The notes under the pieces: generated by a model
What the model was told of the DNA's origin: nothing
The model's input: the letters and a program-made list of their open reading frames with translations, nothing else
Database searches by the model: none
Made by a program: the position numbers and the translations under genes
Origin: Erodium maritimum
Lineage: Eukaryota > Streptophyta > Magnoliopsida > Geraniales > Geraniaceae
Direction of reading: 5' to 3'
Length of the DNA: 64,000 nt
Assembly: GCA_963921825.1 (NCBI GenBank)
Contig: OY997593.1
Span: 48,654,039-48,718,038 of the forward strand
Shown: piece by piece, positions 31,781 to 43,966 of the stretch
How the letters are laid out: the number at the start of each line of letters is the position of its first letter
How positions within the stretch are numbered: position 1 is the first letter of the stretch

Positions 31781-31991
31781 AGACTTCACTTTTAATTCTT
31801 TTGTTTAAGAACTGTTTTTGTGGAGGTTATTATTACACCCCTGGAGGGTTATTCTTGTTTTAACTAGATCTTGTGGATTGGAGCTTTTTTATTGGGGGTT
31901 TTCAGGATTTAAGTGTTACTTTATTATTTTATTGTCTTTTATTACTCGTCATGCCTCGGGTCCGGGCGATAACCGGATTTGGGGCGTGACA
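31781..31991 (+). repeat. Truncated 3' LTR (last 211 bp)
   Basis: It matches 28129-28339 base for base apart from a few substitutions and ends at the TCCGT duplication. The U3 and promoter part are missing. Confidence 0.9.
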
Positions 31992-32404
31992 TCCGTACTG
32001 TCCTTGTTTAATGGTCAGGGATCTAGTTCCCTTATACACATCGTTGTTTTAATTTTCAAAGCTTAATGAAATCGACACCTTTCTTTCAAAAAAAATAATA
32101 AGATTAGACCAAATAAAATGATGGCGCCTGGTTAGTTTTTTAGACGAAATAGCTTTCAAATGTGTGTTTTATAGTTTTCCATAAATTGAATAAGATTAGA
32201 CCAAATAAAATTCTTTCTAAAATCATATAATTATATTTAAAGTCAATCTCCGCGCAACCGCCGATGACACACGAGAATCACACTCCAAACGACTCAACAC
32301 CAAAACAATTGATCCTGAACCAGTGACCACTTCAGCAAGAACTTCTCTGACACCCACAACCGGAGATGGAACAATAGACCTCCGACTACGACGGGAGATA
32401 GACT

Positions 32405-33124
32405 CTTTTTTTTGATCAGCAAAGCAGCATATAAATCTCTCCCATTCCAAAGATTGAAAGGGGAGGACAAAATGCCTCTAGCTACAGAGACTTTACAGGA
32501 GGGAACACAACAAACATGAAGAAGAGAAATGGGTACGCAGACCCTGAAGTGTATGGGTACGCAGACCCTGAAGTGAACGGGTACGCAGACCATGAAGTGA
32601 ACGGGTACGCAGACCCTGAAGTGAACGGGTACGCAAACCCTGAAGTGAAAGGGTACGCAGACCCCAAAGGAAACAAACCCTGAAAGACGGCTAAAAAATG
32701 AGACTCACACCCAAATAAAGCCAACATGAAGCACAAGAAAAAAAGGTCTGAAACCCAGATTTGTCAACCATAAAGCGCTGAAAAGCTAGTCGTCTTCCAA
32801 AGTAAAATCCAAAGACTTTACCCTAACGAGAGGAGAAAAATGTATCTCATCGGTACCCCAAATCAGCGAGTTAAAAGATACCGACACGCCGACGATCAAC
32901 ATCGCAAAGCGGCAGAGATAAATCAGTGCAAACAACACCGAAACTCAAAACCCGTAATAAAAAGGACTTCTCAATTTCCAAGGCCTAAAGACCCAGTACA
33001 ACCCGTCATAGGCCAACACCTAATGAATGACGGGTTCCCTCCCCTTTTTCTCCTCTTACTTTGTCTCTCATCGGCCGACTCTTCTTCCCCTAAAGTGTGT
33101 AGATTTTCAATCACATTTCAATAA
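32405..33124 (-). mobile_element. Possible LINE-type 3' end with minisatellite
   Basis: A plus-strand poly(T) run followed by gatcagcaaag mirrors the 3' end of the retroposon at 15916 (atcagcaaa). Beyond it the DNA holds a 24-bp minisatellite and no recognisable gene. No target duplication was found, so the right end is a guess. Confidence 0.35.
32531..32674. repeat. 24-bp minisatellite, six units
   Basis: Exactly six consecutive 24-bp units begin GGGTACGCAGACC. The unit is a multiple of three; on the minus strand it would encode GSAYPFTS repeats in an open frame (32482-32736). The outer units are the most diverged. Confidence 0.95.
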
Positions 33125-34018
33125 TAGTGATATTAAATAGTTGACTGACTTGAGTCTAACATCAAGAACACACCAAGTATAATGCAAAACAGAAATGTAA
33201 GGATCAAAGTGCTTTAACTTAACTCAAGAATCAATGAAACCCTAAACTGATTTTTCTAAACATAAACTCTAAACTAATTTCCTCCCAGTCTAGTTTTCCT
33301 AAACATAAACCCTATATTTATTTTTCTGTAAATATAATTTTCCTAAACATGAACCCTAAATTGATTTTCCCCTCAATTTGATTTTCCTTAACATTAACCC
33401 TAAATTGGTTTTCACTATCACACCTGATTCACTAAAAACCTAATTCATTAAACTAATTCAATTTACTAACCTAAATTCCTAAAAATCACTAACAATAATC
33501 CTACATTACTAATACATAGCATTAACCCTAATTCAATAAACCTAATTCACTAACCTAAAACTCTAAAATAATTCGAACCTAATTCAGTTCACCAACCTAA
33601 AATCTATTTCAAACCTAAATCCCCAAAAATCACTAACATTAGTAATAACTAGCATTATTTGAAAACTAATTGCATGAACCATAAAATTGATTTCGGATTT
33701 AGAGTAAAAACTGAAAAATTATATCTTTAACCCTAAATTATTGTATGTATAATTGATTAGAAACTAAAAATTATTGTTAGAATACTTATTTTGGTCGGAG
33801 ATTGAGACAAATGCGGTCATAGATGAAGGTGGAGGCAGACGGAGATAGAGGTGGAGGACCACAGAGATGGAGGCTGGGGGTTGAGTGAGATAGAGGAACG
33901 CGGAGGTGGAGACTGGTACAAACATTCGTCGCAAGAAGAGGAAGGACGGCCGAATCGCTCAGAGAAGAAGGGAGGCAACGACGAGAGAAAGAAATGAACA
34001 GGAAGAGAGAGGGGGGAA
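33125..34018. other. AT-rich DNA with CTAAA-type short repeats, no gene
   Basis: Many loosely repeated (ac)cctaa and taaaccctaa-like words occur in 33.2-33.6 kb, then a purine-rich ggaggtgga stretch (33.8-34.0 kb). No open frame of interest. Confidence 0.5.
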
Positions 34019-35003
34019 GTGAGTGATGTCAACGTAAAATGCATCTATTTTAGATGTTTTTAGCTAACATTTCTAACCTTTTCAGTCCCGGGATTATGTG
34101 ATTTAATATGTTTCTCTCTATATTTATGTAATTGGTCTCTTTTTATAGGTAATTAGGAGTTTGATGTGAAATAAAGAGTTTTGGAGCTAAATGGAGCAAA
34201 AATCAGCTTAAGGAATTTTGGAGTCTGGCTGATCTTGTAAAGGGCATAACTTTCGCATCCGAACTCTGATTTTCGCCCCTTACATATCAAATCGAAGGGA
34301 ATTCAATTATCTACAACTCTGATGAAGGATTTTACACTGTCCAAAATGCACGCTGGTCGCACGGCGTGCGACAAACGTGCGCGCAGATTTTGTTATTTTT
34401 TGGCGAATTTCCCGTCTTATCCCTAGGGTTTAATGATGTATAAATAGAATTTTAGGGATTGTAATCAGGGGATCACGAAAATAGCAGAGAAAACACACTT
34501 GGAGAGAACCTTAGGAGGGAGATTGAAGATCAAACAAGAGACCACGAACTCATTTACGAAGGTTTTTCATAGTTTGGATTCATCTTTGATACTTATATTA
34601 CTTTTATAGTTCAATATGATTATCTATGTGTTCATCAATTTTATGTGTTCGTATTTCGTTGTTGAATACTCATTGATATAGGGCTACGGGAACGATGTGA
34701 TGAAATGAATTAACGTATTCCGGTTCTACATTTGTTAAACTAGTATTAGGATATTGTTTATCTAATTCTGTTTGTAATGCTTTGTCGCCTTGATCACGTG
34801 ATAATTGATTTAATTATACTAACCAACAATTGAGAAATGAGGTTAATGTGAGGAAATATGAATTAAATAGCTAGGGTTTTAATCTAAGCCGGAATTTGGT
34901 TAGACTAACACGAGTGCAGTAGCTATAGGAGTAAAACCCGAAAGTTGGAAGAATTCATAGATAGTAATGCTATACCACTCTACACCTAGATTAGAGATAA
35001 TTA

Positions 35004-37092
35004 GATCATCCACATTCATCGGCGGTAAGCCGCTGGCGAGGAGAAAACGCCGGCGGGGAGGAGGCGGGGAGCAGGTGAGGAGCTCGCTGGCGAAGACCGC
35101 TGGCAACGACCTTCTCGCTGGCAGATCACGCCGGCGAGAAGAGCTAGTTTATCCTCAAATATCCTTTTTGTCCAATAAAATGCTCTTGGTCAATGTTATT
35201 TTCTTTGAAAATAAGACACACCTATATTATCCAAAAAAAATCTACACGTCCAATAGAAGAACCTTGATCGTCGTTTTTTATGTTAAAAAACGCTCAACAT
35301 AACTACAACATTTATGTTTAAACCAACCCTAAACCCTTATATAAACCCACCCTCACAAACTAAAAATCACAAACTCTCTACTCTCACTATTCATCCTTCT
35401 CAGAAAGCATCGTCCCGACCCGTATCCTTGTTTGTCCGTCATCATGGCGAACCTACCCGACGATGTTGATTTCGATTCTATTTTACGTGAGATGCTCGAA
35501 GACTGTCTGGCCATCGAGGAGATGTTAGACGAATCTTTGGCCGATTCTCCACCACGGAAGCGAAAATACATTCGACGTGACCGGGTAGCCGCAAACGAAT
35601 GAAGGACTACTTCAACACCCACCCTGTGTACACCGAGGTGCAGTTTCGGCGTTGGTTTAGAATGCCAAAGTCTGTGTTCCTCCGTATCGTACATGCATTG
35701 GAGCAGCACGATAATTACTTCAAGGAAAGGTTAGACGCATGTTCCCAAGTTTCATTTTCTCCGTATCAGAAATGTACTGCCGCCATTAGCCAGTTATGTT
35801 ACGAAATTGCAGCTGATGGGTTGGACGAGTACTTGAAGATAGGGGAAAAACGTCTTTGGAATGTTTGCAAATTTTTTGCAGTGGACTAAATAGAGTCTTT
35901 GGTCCTACATACCGGCGTAAGCCTACACAGGCTGATATGGACCACATTTTGGAGGTTAATGAAGCGTGAGGGTTCCAGGACATGCTTGGAAGTCTTGACT
36001 GCATGCACTGGGAGTGGAAGAACTGCCCAAAGGCCCTTCGAGGAGCACATTCCCGGAGGGACCACGGTAATCGACCAACCGTTGTCCTTGAGGCGGTTGC
36101 TACTCGCGACTTATGGATTTGGCACTCTTTCTTCGGCATGGTGGGCTCGAACAACGATTTGATGGTGCTGAACCATTCCAAGCTGTTCGCGGACGTTATC
36201 AACGGTTGGCAACCACCGGTTGCATACACGATAAATGGTAATAATTACACACTCCCTTATTATCTTGATGATGGTATATACCCTTCGGGGCCAGTGTTCG
36301 TAAAAACAATTCCATTACCTCAAACTCCGAAGCAGAAGAAATATGCTGAAGTCCAAGAAGCGTGCAGGAAGGATGTGGAACGATCTTTCGGCGTACTGCA
36401 AGCTCGGTTTCACATTATCAAACAACTAAGCCGCTTGTGGGTTCCCAAGTTTATCGGTATGTCACGAATGCGTGCATTATATTGCACAATATGATAGTTG
36501 AGGTTGAACGTCATACGTACGATGGGTATCTTGAACAAACAGAAGAAGGTGGTCCAAGTCAACCACATATTGCACGAGGAGGCTTCGTCCTGACCAATGT
36601 CATACTTGGAAACACTGCGAGGATGCAAAATGAATGTATGCATTACCATTTGAAGGACGATCTCGTCGAACATCTCTGGAAAAAATTTGGAGGCGCCTAG
36701 CTGTTAGTTTCCTTTATTAGCTGTTTTAGTTTCCTTCAGTTCTAGTTCATCCAGTATCTTCTTTCTTCAACTCATCTTTTGTACCCTTTTATCTGTGTTG
36801 TTTAATGGGTATTGTTATCCTTTGATTAATACTTCAACTTCACTATGATCGAGCTTTGATCGAACTTCAACTTCACTCGGTTAATACTTGTTGTTTTTCC
36901 ATTTAATATTTGTTTTTAAATAAAGCAAATACATTAAAAATAATATTTTTGTTACATCTCGTCGGCGCCTCCCTGCCAGTCCATTGTAGAGCTCGCTGGC
37001 GGTGAGCTGGCTGGGAGATTAAAATACATTGTTTTAAACCATCTCGCCAACGCCATCTCGCCCGGCTGCCGGCGAGATGGTTGTGGATGCTC
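35004..37092 (+). mobile_element. PIF/Harbinger element with transposase
   Basis: The termini are GATCATCCACATTCAT and the complement of GAGCATCCACAACCAT, with TTA duplicated (35001-35003 and 37093-37095). The 3' LTR of the host element (about 53406-53420, gataattaggtggactg) is the exact empty site. The 2089-bp element carries a broken transposase and no ORF1. Direct or inverted ggcgag motifs lie near both ends. Confidence 0.95.
35444..36700 (+). pseudogene. PIF/Harbinger DDE transposase, frameshifted
   Basis: ATG at 35444 gives MANLPDDVDFDSILREM. After RDRVAANE the frame shifts to 35599 (MKDYFNTHPVYTEVQFRRWF, FRMPKSVFLRIV), then to about 35900-36494 and finally to 36480-36700 (ending KFGGA). 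Catalytic residues of the DDE_Tnp_4 fold are still readable: the D in MLGSLDCMHW, the D in YYLDDGIYP and the E in VERSFGVLQ. The transposase would cut and paste elements at TWA sites. Three frame breaks make this copy inactive, but the decay is mild. Confidence 0.9.
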
Positions 37093-37522
37093 TTAGGTGG
37101 ACTGAGTATGTTAGGGTTCTAATACGATCGAGAGATGGTTAGGACTACATTGAGAGAATTCTCGTTGCCCTTAGAATAGTATTAGTTGCAAATGTATATC
37201 GAATCACATTAAGTCATTCATCACATTCGAACCCCGTTAATGTCCTAGATCGCCTTTTATCTCTGATTTACAATCCATTTGTGGTTTTGTGCTCTACTTT
37301 CGGATCATATATTTATTCTCATTATTTGTATGAAATTACTATTTTCTAAAAACAAACCAAACATCGATATGGGAATAGCTTGACTAGCGAATTAATTAAC
37401 TAAAGTGCTTGTCTAATTGCTCCATTGGGTACGATATCTCGGACTTAAAACCTGAATACTACTTGACGACCAATACGCTTGTCGTACCATTCTGAGGGTT
37501 AATTCTTAGAGTGTCAAGTTAA

Positions 37523-37540
37523 TGGCGTCGTTGCCGGGGA
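37523..37540 (+). other. Primer binding site of the Athila-like element
   Basis: tggcgtcgttgccgggga lies 6 bases after the 5' LTR. Athila-type elements carry nearly the same sequence (tggcgccgttgcc...), usually assigned to tRNA-Asp; that tRNA assignment is from memory. Confidence 0.6.
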
Positions 37541-37638
37541 GCAACTAAGGCAACTCTGATACGTTTGTAATTCGTGTTAAGACTATTCCATTTTTTGTGT
37601 ATATATTTGTTTAGTTGATTCATTGCATTATAACTTTT

Positions 37639-38430
37639 ATGGAGAATTGGTATTGTGATACTGTGTATTGTGATTGTTGTGGAGCTTATGACCATTCTAA
37701 CTATAATTGTGAGTACTTGAATTCAAATGCATATTGTCAATATTGGGAGGACCCTTCCACTTTTGATCAAGGTTATCAAGTGGAACCAAAATAGTCTTCC
37801 TCCAAACTGGAGCAGATGATGCTAAACATGATGGCACATATGAAGGAGGATAAAAAGGAGGTGATTGAACTGTACAAAGCATCTGTGCAGGAGCAGAAGA
37901 CAGTGAACCGGAACATTGATTCCCGGTTCCAAAAGTTGGAAATTCAACTTGATCAAATAGTCAATGCAATGAATCAAATAAATCCTATTATACAAGTGGT
38001 GAATGAGAGAGCTCTACACAATCAAGCAATTCACATTGAGGAAGATCAGTCTGAACACTTAGGTGATACAGCAGAACAAGAAACTCATTATCTAACCATG
38101 AGTTTAGAGGTAAGTGCGGAATGTGAGGTATCAAGTTCTTACTCATCTTGCACAATACCTATTCCATCTCCATGTAGTTTTGATGCTTTGAATTCTGGAG
38201 ATGTAAATAATAATTGTATAATTGTAGAAAATAGTTCACAAACTCTTTCTGAGCCGAATTCTTCCATAGTATCCATAGAGTTGGCTGACAAATATATAAG
38301 ATATCCAAGGGGTACGTACTATGGAAGATGCTCTCAAGAGAAGTGTTGTATTTGAATCTTCCATTGATTTTATTTTGGTAGACATCGAGCATGATGTCAA
38401 AATTCCCTTTAGTATGGGAGATTCATTTTT
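37639..38430 (+). pseudogene. Athila-like gag/protease fragment
   Basis: ATG at 37639 opens MENWYCDTVYCDCCGAYDHS, a Cys/His-rich stretch. One stop (about 37793) precedes a coiled-coil-rich region (MLNMMAHMKEDKKEVIELYK) that runs to 38355. The end reads ELADKYIRYPRG, typical of the segment before the Athila protease. After a frameshift VDIEHDVKIPFSMGD continues it to about 38430. Reverse transcriptase and integrase should follow but are absent. Confidence 0.6.
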
Positions 38431-40062
38431 TTTTTTCAATTAAATGTTGAGCATAGAGTTGCTAATATTAAGCATGAATTTGCTGATACATTTGCTAGTC
38501 CTTATCACCCGTTTGTGAATTGTTACTCAATTGTGGTAAATGCTCTTGAGCCTTGTGGTCGTGAGACTTTTCCACCTCATGGGATTCATATCCCTTTTGA
38601 GTTTTGCCAGGATGAGTCAAATCATAATTATTCTATTCAGGCGAGCTTGATGAAATTAGCCTTGAGTTTGGAACTTGTGCAAAACTCAAGAAAATGGATT
38701 TTGTACTACATTGTGTGTCTTCTCCTAGTTTTTCACTAAAGAGAATGGCGCAATGCAAGTATGAGATTTGTGGGAGGCCCCTTGATCGAGTCTTCTACTC
38801 GTCGAGTTAACGACGTTAAAAAAATGCGCTTGTTGGGAGGCACCCCAACTATGGATTAGAGGGCGAATGGACATTGATCACATGTGAGGCGTTGGGCTCA
38901 CACGTGCTCGATCGGACGGGGAGCTTTCCATTCATTCATGCATCGCCACACCCCGAGTCAGATGCATGCCACACAACGATTCTTCCAGGGGCAGTATCCC
39001 TTACTCTCCTACTTTATATTGATATTGTCGTTGTCATACTCTTAGATACTATGTGGTGGGTGCTAAGCACCCCAATTGTCGTGCTGATAGTGTATGTATC
39101 TAGGACTGTATGGTGGTTGTTATATATGTTATTTGACAAGTGTGGGGTGTTATTATCATGTATATTATTAAGGGGTGCGTGTGTATATATGTGTTACAGT
39201 CGCACTGGGGACAGTGCTTAGGTTTAAAGTGTGGGGTGGGATGCTTTGCATTATGCTCTACGCTTTATTTGCATTAGGTTCATGCATCATATTGTTTTTG
39301 TAAAACAAAAACTTCAAAAATTAAAAAAAAATATTTTCTGGTAGTTTATGAAGCTTAGTGTGCATGATCTTAAGGTTTCGATGATTGGAATGTTGAACAT
39401 GTTTTTCTTTCTTGCATAATTCAAAGAAGTGCATCGATTTGTTATAAATGAATTGACTTGTGTAAGCACATGTGGTGAGGTATGCTTGTTTGTTTGCATT
39501 CTGGATAGTCACTTTGATGTGTGTTTGAGTCCTCTAATTCCTATGCAGGGAAACCTGAGTCTAGAACTTCATAGATATCCCCTCGAGGCGAAATAAAAAT
39601 AAGGAATTGATTAATTAGGAAAATGATCATATGCCATTTTTGGACCGTTTGTGCTAAATTTCCTACCTATGCGTTTATGTTTATCCACTAGTCACCCTTG
39701 TTGAGCTCTGGCCTTTCATTTCTAACCATTATATTATAAACCTATGTGCCCTTCAATTCATTTAAATACCATTTGTTTTAATTTAACCCATACTTCTTGG
39801 CTTAGGTGCTTCTTGAGTATGGTTATCGTGGTTGGTGGTTGGAAATGGGGTATGGAATGAGGAATAAATATGTATTTATTATTGTGTCGGGTCTATGATA
39901 ATTATTGCTGCTTCCAGCCTTCCCCCTAAAAAATGAGGAAAGAAAAATATATCTTTTATGCAAAAAGAAAAGTGTGGGGTAAGGCTGAACAATTAGAGAG
40001 GGTAGAAAGAAAGACATTCTATTTTTTTTTTGTGCTCACAAGAAAACAAAAAGGGTAAAGAG
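38431..40062 (+). other. Athila-like 3' interior, non-coding
   Basis: Contains a short env-region-like relic (about 38471-38739), the ttaaaaaaatgcgcttgttgg type motif (38815-38850), and gacagtgcttaggtttaaagtgtgggg (39207-39235). All are hallmarks of the untranslated 3' part of Athila elements. It is interrupted at 40063 by the copia element and continues at 51778-52424. Confidence 0.55.
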
Positions 40063-40067
40063 AAGTA

Positions 40068-41755
40068 TGTTGGGTCTCGAGGTAGGGTTGGAGATGAACC
40101 AACTCGCAGCGGAAAATCGATGAAAACCAAGAGACGATTAAAACCATGAAACAACTAACAAAGAATGGATTCACAAGAGAAAAATTCAGCACTAGTTCTT
40201 ACCAAAACAAGAACACTGGTTAACGAATGATTGGCTTGAGTCTCCAAGACGCCTACGTATCCACATGGGAATCAAAGCCACGTAGTTCTTCTCTTTGAGG
40301 ACTCAAGAACACAAACATGGAGGTGGAAACTAGCCAAACCCGAAATGGCCATGGAAGAGGGAGAGAAAATGTGTTTCCTATTCTTGTCTTGTCTTTGTTA
40401 TGTTGAAAAAAGATGACTTAAACATAACAAAACCCATACTTGTCCAACTAAAGGCATGGGACAAGTATGGTGTCAAGTAAGGTGTAAATAGGACAAAGTA
40501 TGGCAAGACAAGATTGGGTTAGGTGGTGAATCACCAACACCTTAATCCTTGTCTTGCTTACTTAGTACTAATTAATCAAGACTTGATTAATTAGTTCCAT
40601 GGGCCTTGGTTGCATGGGCCTTTCATGGGCCTCTTAGAACATGGCCCGTGGCCATTTCCAACGAGGTCCCGTGATTCGCTCATCGCCTCCATGCCTTCCA
40701 TACCGGAAATGTCCAACATTATCCGACGCGATCAATCCCAAGACTCCAAGCCTTGTCTCGATCCGTAAAGTCCTATTCACTTACGGGCACATGACCCAAA
40801 ACCCAGTTTTGGTCATGTCCCGAGACAACTCCCTTTTGGCCATTCTCCATAAATGTGTCAATGAGTTTCATCCTCCGGTGTGACCCTTAGGTTTATGCAT
40901 GTCAATAGATCAACGTAAAATCCCATTTTACTTGATCCTATTTAAGTGGCAACTAACGAGACTTTAGTATTGCCTGACACTACATAACGAATCGACCCTG
41001 TCGATTCTAACCTTTCCGTCGTCCCTGTCATTATCCTTTTATCTCCGATATCCTGATTGAGATAAGGCATAGAGCCGTCATCCTTATTATTCTCAATCAC
41101 CGTTCCTTGATATGTGAGATGACTGAAGATATGATACCCAGTATCATGTGCATGGCCATGCTATTCTTCCAGTCATTCTCGATCAAGTGGCCGAGAACCG
41201 ATATCTTTCCCATACCTTAGTATGAGGGATAAATCCCTTAGCCGTCTTTCGTGTCACTCATGTAGCCCGTCCCCAAGCCAATCCTGGCCGTTATGGAAGC
41301 CCTGTTACGGACAACGTTAGGCTCAGGTCAAACTCAGTTGTTGACTACATAGCGATCACAAAGACTCCTTGGTCTAAGGATACATGACAAGCTACAACAC
41401 TGAATATGTTCATGACTTAATCTATGGCACATATTCAGGGCGGGTCGTCCAATATCATGTCTCACATGATATCTATGATCAGACTCCGGAATCCCATTCC
41501 AATGACTAACAGAACGTAAGCCATAAAGAGCCATCTTTCATACTAGTCGCTTCTAGTGGAGCTTTGTTGACTAGGGACCCATCGAGTGTGATCTATCTCG
41601 ATCTATGGTTCTATTCGCATGGTGGGCATAGATCAGAGCACACATCGATATATTACTCCAACACATAAGTAATATAAAGCCGCTTTAATTTTATTGTTAA
41701 CGATGATATATACATTTGGACATTTAGGATTGAACTACGGGCACTAAGACTAACA
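40068..41755 (-). repeat. Copia 3' LTR
   Basis: It differs from the 5' LTR (50085-51772) at only about seven positions by eye, six of them transitions. That is roughly 0.4%, so the insertion is recent. Confidence 0.95.
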
Positions 41756-41770
41756 ATCTCCCACTTGCCC
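41756..41770 (-). other. Copia polypurine tract
   Basis: The minus strand reads GGGCAAGTGGGAGAT immediately before the 3' LTR, the usual copia plus-strand primer site. Confidence 0.85.
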
Positions 41771-43966
41771 TAGTTCCAATCTAAACTCCAATATGTCCCC
41801 CATCGACTTTACATGTCTAACATGTTCAGGCAGTGACACTGCCTTAGTCAAAGGGTTGGCTATGTTATCATCTGTTGCAATATCGGTTATCTTCACTTCA
41901 CCTCAGTTCAGTATTTATCTGATGAGGTGGATACGCCGCAGTACATGTTTGGATTTGTTATACGATCTAGGCTTTTAGCTTGCGCAATGGCCCTTGTGTT
42001 GTCGCAAGATGGATTCACCGGGCTGGATGGGTTTTTAATTACACCCAGCCCTGCCATGAATTTCCAAATCCACATAGCCTCCTTAGCTGCCTCTGCAGCA
42101 TCCATGTACTTGGCCTCTGTCGTAGATTCGGCAATGATATCTTGCTTTACGCTCTCCCAGCTAAAGCTCTGCCATTCAGCGTAAACACATATCCTGATTG
42201 ACTTCTAAAGTCATCTGGATTTGTCTTGGAAAACTAGCGTCTACTCATCCTTCGACGACTAGTTCAGCATCATCTTTCCCCCGGGTTAGAATGATGTCTA
42301 CTGGTACAACATAAGGCTTACGAGACGTCTGGTCTCATACATGTCATGGCATATATGATCGATCCTGCCCCCAGGCGCATAGGATTCTCATCATCCTTTT
42401 CAGCTCATCAGGTGTCTTAGGACACTGAGTCTTGCTGAGATGAATGCCATGACTAGTGGGTAAGAGTCCTTTCTTTGAATCGAGCATTAAGAACCTACTC
42501 AATGCCTTGTTCACATAGGTTCCCTGACTTAAATCCAAGACCCTCTTGGTGCGATCTCTACATATCTTAATCCTTAAGATATGAGAAGCATCACCTAAGT
42601 CCTTTATTGAAAAACACTTCCTCAACCAAGCTTTAGTCTCGTGCAAGGTTGGGATGTCGTTTTCAATGAGAACCAGAAAGGTAATATTGCTCCCACTAGC
42701 CTTCTTATAAACGCAAGATTCATCCTCATTCTTGATTAAGCCAAATCCAATTACAGCTTCATCAAAACGAAGGATCCAACTCCGAGAAGTTCGTTTCAAT
42801 CCATAAATGGATTTCAACAACTTATAAATCTTTCCTTTATTCTTCGGATCGTCAAAACCTTTGGGCCGAGACATACAAACGTACTCAGTCAAATTTCCAT
42901 TTAGGAAAGCGGTTTTGACATCCACTTGCCATATCTCGTAATTGTGATACGCAGTTATGTCAAGAAGAATTTGGATCGATTTTGACCATAGCCACTAAGG
43001 AGAAGGTTTCCTCATAGTCAATCCATTGGATCTGCCTATAACCTTTCGCCACCAGTTGAGCTTTGTAGGTCAGAGGGTTGCCGTCCATGTCCATCTTCAC
43101 CTTGAAGATCCATTTGCATCCTATGGTCCTCACACCATTGATGGGATCAACCGGTTCCCAGACTCGGTTGTCCGACATGGATTGCATTTCCTCCCTCATG
43201 GATCCCAGCCATAACTCGGAGTCGGGCCCATCCACGACTTCTTGAAAGGTGGCTGGATCATCGTGATCCACCATGACTTCATTGTCACCTCCGGATACCA
43301 TATCTTGGAGGTGGAAGATTGACCCTTTCAAATCGCCTTGGACCTTCCGGAATTGTAACAGGAATTGGTTCTCACTCTACGACAATCTCTGACTCCTTTC
43401 TACTGGGTTGTCAATTGGTTTAGACAGATCTGTACCATCCTGAATTTCTTCGAGATGCACAGTCCTCCTAATGACGTCTTTGGAAACAAAACTTCTTTTC
43501 CATAAAGACCCCACCCCAAGCGACGAACACCATGTTCTCACTGGGATTGTAGAAATAGTATCCCCTTGTTGCTTTGGCATACCACACGAAGGTGCATATC
43601 TCAGATCTTGGTTCGAGCTTAGTCGAAACCAAATGTTTCACATAAGCCTCGCAACCACAAATCTTTAGGAAGGACAAAGCGGGCATCATCCCGTACCATT
43701 TTTTAAAATGGTGTCCCTTCCACACCATTCGTCGAAGCCCGATTCACTATGAATGCGGTCGTCTCTAGAGCAAAACCCCTAAAAGAGATTGGGAGATCAG
43801 TCCAACTAATCATGGAACAGACCATTGTCTAACAATGTCCGATTTCTCCATTTGGCTACACCTTTCAACTACAGTGACCTAGGAGGAGTCCATTCCAAAA
43901 GGATCCCATTCTCTTTTAGATGATCTAATAACTCTGTGGTCAAGTATTTTCCACCTCGATCCAATC

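Larger units (their letters stand above)
25728..31991 (+). mobile_element. Ty3/gypsy-like retrotransposon with truncated 3' LTR
   Basis: The element has TG...CA ends and a perfect 5-bp target duplication TCCGT (25723-25727 and 31992-31996). The 5' LTR is 2612 bp, but the 3' LTR keeps only its last 211 bp. The primer site is complementary to initiator tRNA-Met. Long LTRs, that primer and the ggggcgtgaca end suggest the Tekay/Del group of chromoviruses (inference). The interior holds tandem repeats and decayed gag-like frames; no protease, reverse transcriptase or integrase is recognisable. Confidence 0.85.
24057..32096 (+). mobile_element. ORF1-type LINE, split by a gypsy element
   Basis: The plus-strand LINE occupies 24057-25727 and 31992-32096 and ends in poly(A) after tttctttc. 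Flanks aataagattgaccaaa (24041-24056) and aataagattagaccaaa (32097-32113) look like a target duplication differing by one base. Its body has a GC-rich leader, a 20-base G tract (24886-24905) and an ORF1-like tail (25107-25508); no reverse transcriptase is seen. The flank motif occurs again at about 32186, so the right boundary could be more complex. Confidence 0.6.
34024..37516 (+). repeat. 5' LTR of the Athila-like element (contains Harbinger)
   Basis: It matches the 3' LTR at 52425-53835 on both sides of the Harbinger insertion. Over the first roughly 400 bp I count about 20 differences by eye, so the element is clearly older than the copia insertion. Confidence 0.85.

Noticed and set aside
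41334..41534. 66-residue frames repeated at 41334-41534 and 51351-51551
   Set aside because: They lie within the two copia LTRs and repeat only because the LTRs do.
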